Virus record (IMG/VR): IMGVR_UViG_3300044675_003864
Coordinates: 1-31,640 of that record
Strand: one strand, 5' to 3'
Source of the DNA: a virus
Length of the DNA: 31,640 nucleotides
Both the position numbers and the translations under genes were made by a program. The notes beneath the pieces were generated by a model. That model saw only the letters and a list, made by a program, of their open reading frames with translations. It was not told the DNA's origin and ran no database searches. Below, one piece after another: positions 27,646 to 31,640 of the stretch. How positions within the stretch are numbered: the stretch's first letter is position 1; each line of letters starts with the position of its first letter.

Positions 27646-27888
27646 ATGGCATTAGTCCCACAAACATTACAAGTACAGATATATAACGCATTTTTAAAAG
27701 CATTTAATAATAAGGTTGCGACCCCGGAAACATGTGCATTACAAATATCTAATGACTTAGCATTAGCAATAGACATATATATTAAATCGCAAACAATAAT
27801 AGTCCCACCAGGACAATCAGTATTAGCGCCACCGCCAGCCGGAACAGGTACAACAGTATCACCATCCGCACCTGCACAAATATCTTAA
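27646..27888 (+). CDS. Small protein upstream of terminase, unknown function
   Basis: An 80-residue protein. Residues 1-48 form an amphipathic helical domain (ALVPQTLQVQIYNAFLKAFN; CALQISNDLALAIDIYIKSQ). Residues 49-80 are a Pro/Ala/Ser/Thr tail (PPGQSVLAPPPAGTGTTVSP). It starts after a candidate promoter with an A/T-rich leader and ends 4 nt before terminase. The helical head with a disordered tail recalls small structural or assembly proteins of T4-like phages. I cannot assign a function. Confidence 0.6.
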   Translation: MALVPQTLQVQIYNAFLKAFNNKVATPETCALQISNDLALAIDIYIKSQTIIVPPGQSVLAPPPAGTGTTVSPSAPAQIS

Positions 27889-27892
27889 TGTT

Positions 27893-28468
27893 ATGAGCGA
27901 TAAATACAAAGAAATAATTAAACAAGAGTATAGGAAATGTTTTCAAGATCCTATATACTTTATGAAGAAGTATTGTGTGATTCAACATCCACAAAAAGGT
28001 AAAATCAACTTTAACTTATACCCATATCAGGAAGATTGTTTACGAGACTTTAACACATATGATTACAATATTATATTGAAATCAAGACAGCTAGGTATAT
28101 CAACCTTATGTGCTGCTTATTCGTTATGGTATATGACATTTTATGGAGATAAAAATATAATGGTACTTGCAACTAAACAAGAAGTAGCTAAAAATCTAGT
28201 AACTAAAGTTAGAGTAATGTATCAGAATTTACCTAGTTGGATAAAAGTACCTTCTGTAGAAGATAATAAATTAAGTCTTAGATTTAAAAATGGTTCACAA
28301 ATAAAAGCTACAACAACAAATAGTGATGCAGGTCGATCTGAATCATTGTCAATGCTAGTTGTAGATGAATGTGTATCTGGCACGACACATATTAAGGTTC
28401 GTAATAAAAAAACAGGCGAGATTAAACATATACAAATATCAGAGTTATATAACGAATTGAAAAACTGA
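27893..28468 (+). CDS. terL: Large terminase, N-terminal fragment fused to intein IntN1
   Basis: First third of the DNA-packaging ATPase (T4 gp17-like). Extein residues 1-159 contain a Walker-A-like SRQLGIST at 64-71 (T4 gp17 SRQLGKTT) and Walker B MLVVDE ending at the catalytic Glu159. Residues 160-191 (C-V-S-G-T-T...YNELKN) are not terminase. They form a 32-residue intein N-half that starts with the nucleophilic Cys and a block-A pattern, then stops at 28466. The matching C-half is on the gene at 29501. Splicing would restore VVDE|CAFIDN, the canonical terminase sequence after Walker B. The start at 27893 is the only sensible ATG after the previous stop, as the ATG at 27888 meets TGA after one codon. 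The fragment alone lacks the rest of the ATPase and the nuclease, so it cannot package DNA unspliced. Confidence 0.93.
   Translation: MSDKYKEIIKQEYRKCFQDPIYFMKKYCVIQHPQKGKINFNLYPYQEDCLRDFNTYDYNIILKSRQLGISTLCAAYSLWYMTFYGDKNIMVLATKQEVAKNLVTKVRVMYQNLPSWIKVPSVEDNKLSLRFKNGSQIKATTTNSDAGRSESLSMLVVDECVSGTTHIKVRNKKTGEIKHIQISELYNELKN
28370..28465 (+). other. Split intein 1, N-terminal half (IntN1, 32 residues)
   Basis: Begins with Cys1 in CVSGTTHIKVRN (block A) and ends IQISELYNELKN at a stop. Its length and its break before block B define the atypical split site, as in AceL-TerL (IntN of about 25 residues). It pairs with IntC1 at 29501-29830. Confidence 0.9.
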
Positions 28469-28475
28469 TATTGTG

Positions 28476-28484
28476 TATATTTAT
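28476..28484 (+). promoter_or_regulatory. Candidate promoter element TATATTTAT for the homing endonuclease
   Basis: Just after the TerL-N stop (28468) and 18 nt before the ATG at 28503, the same spacing as at 9232-9240. It would let HEG1 be transcribed independently of terminase. The context is TGTATATTTATATG. Confidence 0.4.
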
Positions 28485-28502
28485 ATGTATAATAGATGCT
28501 AT

Positions 28503-29516
28503 ATGGACAATAAAGAAATATTATCTAAAATTTATATAAATGGTAGCCTACATCATGACGTACTACAAACTACGTTTTTTAAAAAGCGTAATATAGAAAA
28601 TGTATATCAAGCTATATTAGATAACACATCATTTTTAAATGATTATGATCCTAGTTTACGAGAACGAATATATTATATAGAACATGATTATAATGATGTA
28701 CAACGATGCCCATATTGTAACACCAATAAACTTAAGTTTAATGGTAAGTATAATCCATTTAGTAAGACATGTTTACAAAAAGAATGTGTCACTAAACATA
28801 GAAATATAGTGGCTATCGAAAAGTGGTCACGTAGTACAAAACGAATTCAATATATGGAAGATATTTGTAATGGGTGTGGTACTACGTATAAAAAGGCAAA
28901 GAATTCAATTAAACGATATTGTACTCAAAAGTGTTGGACATTAAACGGTGATTATGTACATTCAGAAGTGACAAAACAAAAGATTAGAAATACTAATAGT
29001 GTTGTTCATAGTAGTATAGAATTCAAAGAAAAACATAAACAGACATATCTTAATGCAAGACATAAACAGTCTGAGACTATGAAACGTAAAATAGCAAATG
29101 GGGAGTTTACGCCATGCATTACAAATTCATGGACTAGATGGAAAGCACAATTAAATATTAACGGCACAATAAAAAAGTTTAGGAGTATGTGGGAAGCTGC
29201 ATTCTACTCATTAAATACACATTTACAATACGAAGTTACCAGGATACCATATATAATCGATAACAATTCGCATACATATATAGTTGATTTTACTGATAAT
29301 ACTAATAAAATATTATATGAGATAAAACCAAAATCGTTAGTAGAACACCCCCGAAATATTGTTAAACAAACAGCAGCTCAAAACTGGTGTAAAAATATGG
29401 GATATTCGTATGTAGTTATCGATGATGATTGGTACATTAGTAACTTTGATAGATTTGATTTGACAAAACATCCTGAACTTACAACTGTAATTAATTCTAT
29501 ATGCAAAAAGAAATAG
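28503..29516 (+). CDS. Homing endonuclease 1: zinc ribbons, NUMOD3-like region, PD-(D/E)XK nuclease
   Basis: Free-standing endonuclease gene lying between the two halves of intein 1; such genes copy themselves into intein-less alleles. Numbered from the ATG at 28503 (337 residues), there are two Cys clusters: C69, C72, C90, C95 and C122, C125, C140, C144, probably zinc-binding. Residues ~152-200 look like NUMOD3-type DNA-binding helices (HSEVTKQKIRNTN; SETMKRKIANGEF). The C-terminal nuclease has E231 (SMWEAAFYSL), D262 (HTYIVDF) and ExK E273-x-K275 (YEIKPK), a PD-(D/E)XK active site. In-frame GTG at 28473 and ATG at 28485 are alternatives; 28503 is preferred because it lies 18 nt after the TATATTTAT box. 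Its 3' end overlaps TerL-M by 16 nt. The nuclease motifs are clear; homing activity and target are inferred from position. Confidence 0.82.
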   Translation: MDNKEILSKIYINGSLHHDVLQTTFFKKRNIENVYQAILDNTSFLNDYDPSLRERIYYIEHDYNDVQRCPYCNTNKLKFNGKYNPFSKTCLQKECVTKHRNIVAIEKWSRSTKRIQYMEDICNGCGTTYKKAKNSIKRYCTQKCWTLNGDYVHSEVTKQKIRNTNSVVHSSIEFKEKHKQTYLNARHKQSETMKRKIANGEFTPCITNSWTRWKAQLNINGTIKKFRSMWEAAFYSLNTHLQYEVTRIPYIIDNNSHTYIVDFTDNTNKILYEIKPKSLVEHPRNIVKQTAAQNWCKNMGYSYVVIDDDWYISNFDRFDLTKHPELTTVINSICKKK

Positions 29517-29830
29517 TACATAATAGTGATTGGGAGATATTAACACCATCAGGGTGGTCAGATTTTATAGGCGTATCAAAGACTACTAAAAATGTAATGT
29601 TTACAATAACTTTTGATGATGGTACAACACTACAATGTAGCGAATGGCATTTATTAAAATACCCAAATGGTGAATTTTTAGACGCATGTCATGTATTATC
29701 GGGCGATATTTTATTTGGGGGTAAAGTTGTAACATCGGTTACGTATGAATTAGGTGAATTTGAATTATATGATGCAATGGAAGTTGAATTAGATAATGAA
29801 TATTTTACCAATGATGTCGTAAGTCACAAC
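29501..29830 (+). other. Split intein 1, C-terminal half (IntC1, 110 residues)
   Basis: Contains ILTPSGWSDFIGV, block-B-like TLQCSEWH, block F (LYDAMEVELDNEYF) and block G NDVVSHN, followed by extein Cys+1 at 29831. The penultimate His and terminal Asn needed for Asn cyclisation are present. No endonuclease domain is embedded; that function is on the separate HEG1 gene. Confidence 0.9.
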
Positions 29831-30193
29831 TGCGCGTTTATCGACAATATAGATACGGTATGGGCAGCAGCTCAACAAACACTTGCTACAGGAGGAAAAG
29901 CAATTTTATTATCATCACCTAATGGTACCGGCAACTTTTTTCATAAAACATGGGAGGACGCAGAGAATAATCCTAAAAGTAGATTTCATCATATTCGATT
30001 ACCATGGACAGTACATCCAGAAAGAGATCAAGCTTGGAGAGAAAAACAAGATGAATTATTAGGGCCAAGAATGGCTTCGCAAGAATGTTTGGATGGCGAT
30101 TGTTTAGTTACGGTATATGATACAATAACTGATGAAGTTAAGGAAATGACATTATTTCAGCTATATAAAGAAAATAGAAATGTTAACCTGTAA
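29501..30193 (+). CDS. terL: IntC1 / large terminase middle fragment / IntN2
   Basis: A 230-residue protein in which a short terminase piece is framed by parts of two different inteins. Residues 1-110 are IntC1, with a block-B-like LQCSEWHLL (His50) and the terminal block VVSHN|C. Residues 111-195 are terminase extein, starting CAFIDNIDTVWAAAQQ, passing the coupling-type motif LLSSPNGTGNFF and ending ELLGPRMASQE. Residues 196-230 (C-L-D-G-D-C...NRNVNL) are IntN2, again starting with Cys. In T4 gp17 the extein part corresponds to the second half of the ATPase domain. It is not functional by itself and needs splicing at both ends. Its N-terminus overlaps HEG1 by 16 nt and its C-terminus overlaps HEG2 by 14 nt. 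The order IntC-extein-IntN is the same as in engineered peptide-cyclising split inteins. Confidence 0.92.
   Translation: MQKEIVHNSDWEILTPSGWSDFIGVSKTTKNVMFTITFDDGTTLQCSEWHLLKYPNGEFLDACHVLSGDILFGGKVVTSVTYELGEFELYDAMEVELDNEYFTNDVVSHNCAFIDNIDTVWAAAQQTLATGGKAILLSSPNGTGNFFHKTWEDAENNPKSRFHHIRLPWTVHPERDQAWREKQDELLGPRMASQECLDGDCLVTVYDTITDEVKEMTLFQLYKENRNVNL
30086..30190 (+). other. Split intein 2, N-terminal half (IntN2, 35 residues)
   Basis: Starts with Cys1 in CLDGDCLVTVYD and ends with a helical EMTLFQLYKEN plus five residues before the stop at 30191. The split is again before block B. The last codons overlap the HEG2 start. Confidence 0.88.
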
Positions 30194-31067
30194 AGTTTGT
30201 AATACATATACCGCAAAACAATTGTTTCAACACTTACATAGTGTGCATGATATGTCTATTGCTGAATATAGAGATTTATACGGTAAGCATGAAGTAGTAC
30301 AAATGGGGTTTAATCCTAAGACTAGTACATTATATAAAACTTCTGATCAAATACTATCTAATCGTGTAAAGGGTGGGTATTCTAAAATATATAATAAATT
30401 AGATAATGTTTCTACATATGATTTAAGTAAAACTATTGAATTGCTAAAACATAATGATTTATATACTAGATATATAGGAAAATCAAAATACCGTACTATG
30501 ATAAATGATGATTCTAAATTATATAAATCAGTAATACATCATACTAGCAATTTAGATAAACATTTTAAACGAGTATCATTTACTAATCGTATAGAATATT
30601 TAATATCTGATTTAGATGATTCATACATAATGTGTTCATGTAAGCAAGAACATACTTTTAATAAATACTGCAATAAATGTCCCGACAGACCCGGGAGTCG
30701 AACTGCCCAAGGTAAAACTGTATCTGATGAGACTAGAAAGCGAATACGAATAAGTACATTGAATTACATATCTAAGATGAAATCAAAACGAATAATGCCT
30801 AGATATAATGTTAATTCAATATCTATAATTGAGGAATATGGAATTACTAACGGATATTCATTCATACATGCAGAGAATGTTGGTGAATATCATATTAAAG
30901 AATTGGGATACTTCTTAGATGCATACGATCCTATAAAAAATGTAGTTTTAGAGATTGATGAATCGCATCATTATGATAAAGATGGGCAGTTAATAGAAAA
31001 AGATGTTAGGAGACAAAAAGAAATTGAGGATTATTTACAATGCAAATTTATTCGTATACGTATATGA
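30180..31067 (+). CDS. Homing endonuclease 2: zinc fingers plus Vsr-like (EDxHD) nuclease
   Basis: A 295-residue free-standing endonuclease located between the halves of intein 2. The N-terminus has a C2H2/MucR-like finger, CKVC (C4, C7) with H18 and H23 in FQHLHSVHDMSIAEYRDLY. A second Cys group is C152, C154, C164 and C167. The C-terminal ~60 residues match the phage Vsr-like homing nuclease family (I-Bth0305I type): ELGYFLDAYDP (E241, D247), VVLEIDESHHYD (H263/H264) and LIEKDVRRQKEIEDYLQCKF (D275), an EDxHD-like set. It overlaps TerL-M by 14 nt at its start, and its stop overlaps TerL-C by 4 nt (ATGA), so it is tightly coupled in translation. It shares no obvious full-length similarity with HEG1, so the two interruptions probably arose independently. 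Homing function is inferred from family and position. Confidence 0.82.
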   Translation: MLTCKVCNTYTAKQLFQHLHSVHDMSIAEYRDLYGKHEVVQMGFNPKTSTLYKTSDQILSNRVKGGYSKIYNKLDNVSTYDLSKTIELLKHNDLYTRYIGKSKYRTMINDDSKLYKSVIHHTSNLDKHFKRVSFTNRIEYLISDLDDSYIMCSCKQEHTFNKYCNKCPDRPGSRTAQGKTVSDETRKRIRISTLNYISKMKSKRIMPRYNVNSISIIEEYGITNGYSFIHAENVGEYHIKELGYFLDAYDPIKNVVLEIDESHHYDKDGQLIEKDVRRQKEIEDYLQCKFIRIRI

Positions 31068-31384
31068 TACAAAACAGATATAAAATTTTAACGCCGAATG
31101 GATTTGAAGATTTTGACGGCGTGCAAAAAATAACTCATACTGGATATGTATTGGTTAAATTAAGTAATGGCGTAGAAATTAAATGTTCTAAAAATCATGC
31201 GTTTATATTAGATGACAGAGAAATATTTGCACATGAGTTATATGAAGGATGTGAAATAGATACAACCACATCGGAATCCGTATATGTCATATCAATATCA
31301 TATATAAACGAAATAATTGATTTATTTGATATATTAAATGTAGATTCACATAAATTCATAGTTAATGGTTTAGTGTCACATAAT
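31064..31384 (+). other. Split intein 2, C-terminal half (IntC2, 107 residues)
   Basis: ILTPNGFEDFDGVQ parallels ILTPSGWSDFIGV of IntC1. It has block-B-like EIKCSKNHAF, block F LFDILNVDSHKF and block G VNGLVSHN before Cys+1 at 31385. It is homologous to IntC1 but clearly diverged. Confidence 0.9.
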
Positions 31385-31640
31385 TGTGATGCCGATTTCA
31401 TTTCATCAGGAAATACATTACTAGATCCAGACTTATTATCCTGGTATGAAAATACAACAGTACAAGAACCTGTTGAGAAACGAGGGTTTGACGGTAATTT
31501 ATGGATATGGGAATATCCAAATTACTCTAGACAGTATGTGGTTAGCGCTGACGTTGCAAGAGGCGATGGTGGGGACTATTCAGCATTCCATATAATAGAT
31601 GTAGAAACCTTAACACAGGTTGCTGAATATAAAGGACAAA
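31064..31640 (+). CDS. terL: IntC2 / large terminase C-terminal fragment (partial, runs off window)
   Basis: An open frame from ATG at 31064 to the window end, 192 complete codons without a stop. Residues 1-107 are IntC2, from MIQNRYKILTPNGFEDFDGV, through block-B-like IKCSKNHAFIL (His45), to GLVSHN|C. Residue 108 on is terminase: CDADFISSGNTLLDPD, then RQYVVSADVARGDGGDYSAF, in which the SADVARG Asp corresponds to a metal-binding Asp of the gp17 nuclease (T4 VDVSEG). Splicing with the previous fragment gives ASQE|CDADF, the conserved start of the nuclease half. The start is decided by the ATGA overlap with HEG2 and by similarity of its first residues to the start of IntC1 (both reach ILTP within 15 residues). 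The rest of the nuclease domain lies beyond 31640. Confidence 0.92.
   Translation, partial: MIQNRYKILTPNGFEDFDGVQKITHTGYVLVKLSNGVEIKCSKNHAFILDDREIFAHELYEGCEIDTTTSESVYVISISYINEIIDLFDILNVDSHKFIVNGLVSHNCDADFISSGNTLLDPDLLSWYENTTVQEPVEKRGFDGNLWIWEYPNYSRQYVVSADVARGDGGDYSAFHIIDVETLTQVAEYKGQ

Noticed and set aside
28370-29830. Group I intron rather than split intein
   Set aside because: Sequences next to both junctions are translated in frame and carry intein blocks A, B, F and G; an intron would not keep these coding motifs.
28466-31066. Terminase as a frameshifted pseudogene or sequencing error
   Set aside because: Breaks occur precisely at intein-type Cys1 and SHN|C boundaries, with complete endonuclease genes between; random decay would not do this.
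31195-31401. Minus-strand open frame over IntC2
   Set aside because: The + strand here encodes IntC2 and terminase extein with exact intein motifs; the antisense frame is incidental.

Overview
The window reads as part of a strictly lytic, T4-like (contractile-tailed) bacteriophage genome. All 25 supported genes are on the + strand, packed with gaps of a few bases or overlaps of 1-16 nt. The DNA is clearly AT-rich. No start codon is preceded by a convincing Shine-Dalgarno sequence; leaders are A/T-rich. That initiation style is known from Bacteroidetes/Flavobacteria and their phages, so a Bacteroidetes host in an aquatic setting is my inference, not something the sequence proves.

Layout. (1) 6-12922: baseplate and tail-fibre module, starting with a clear gp6 baseplate-wedge protein, then three virion-type proteins of unknown role, a 1477-residue wedge-like giant with a gpI/Tri2-type KGT motif and a LamG-like domain, and three further structural proteins, two sharing a C-terminal module. 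(2) 12935-17455: a DNA-metabolism cassette set between structural genes: a T7-type endonuclease I (Holliday-junction resolvase), a DnaG-type primase, and a single-chain fusion of the Mre11-like nuclease (T4 gp47) with the Rad50-like ATPase (gp46). (3) 17470-23714: two large fibre-type proteins; the second carries 37 SHAEG beta-roll repeats, three copies of a ~100-residue cassette and other internal duplications. (4) 23737-27888: accessory genes, including a nucleotidyltransferase fused to a ligase-like adenylyltransferase, a Cys-rich protein, a membrane-anchored GAF-like protein and small genes. (5) 27893-31640: the large terminase (TerL), broken into three separate genes.

The terminase locus is the most unusual part. 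TerL is interrupted twice, each time by a split intein whose two halves sit on different genes with a homing-endonuclease gene between them. The order is TerL-N::IntN1 / HEG1 / IntC1::TerL-M::IntN2 / HEG2 / IntC2::TerL-C, the last running off the window end. Both inteins have the rare atypical split (IntN only 32-35 residues, IntC about 107-110), the class known from the AceL-TerL intein. In-silico removal of both restores canonical terminase sequence at each junction: VVDE|CAFIDN just after Walker B, and ASQE|CDADF at the ATPase/nuclease boundary. A working packaging motor would need two ordered protein trans-splicing reactions.

Five of the six intergenic gaps of at least 30 nt contain the same 9-mer TATATTTAT, 11-18 nt before a start codon, which I propose as this phage's promoter element. 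I saw no tRNA, CRISPR array, integrase, IS element or convincing rho-independent terminator, and no gene-free stretch longer than about 45 nt.
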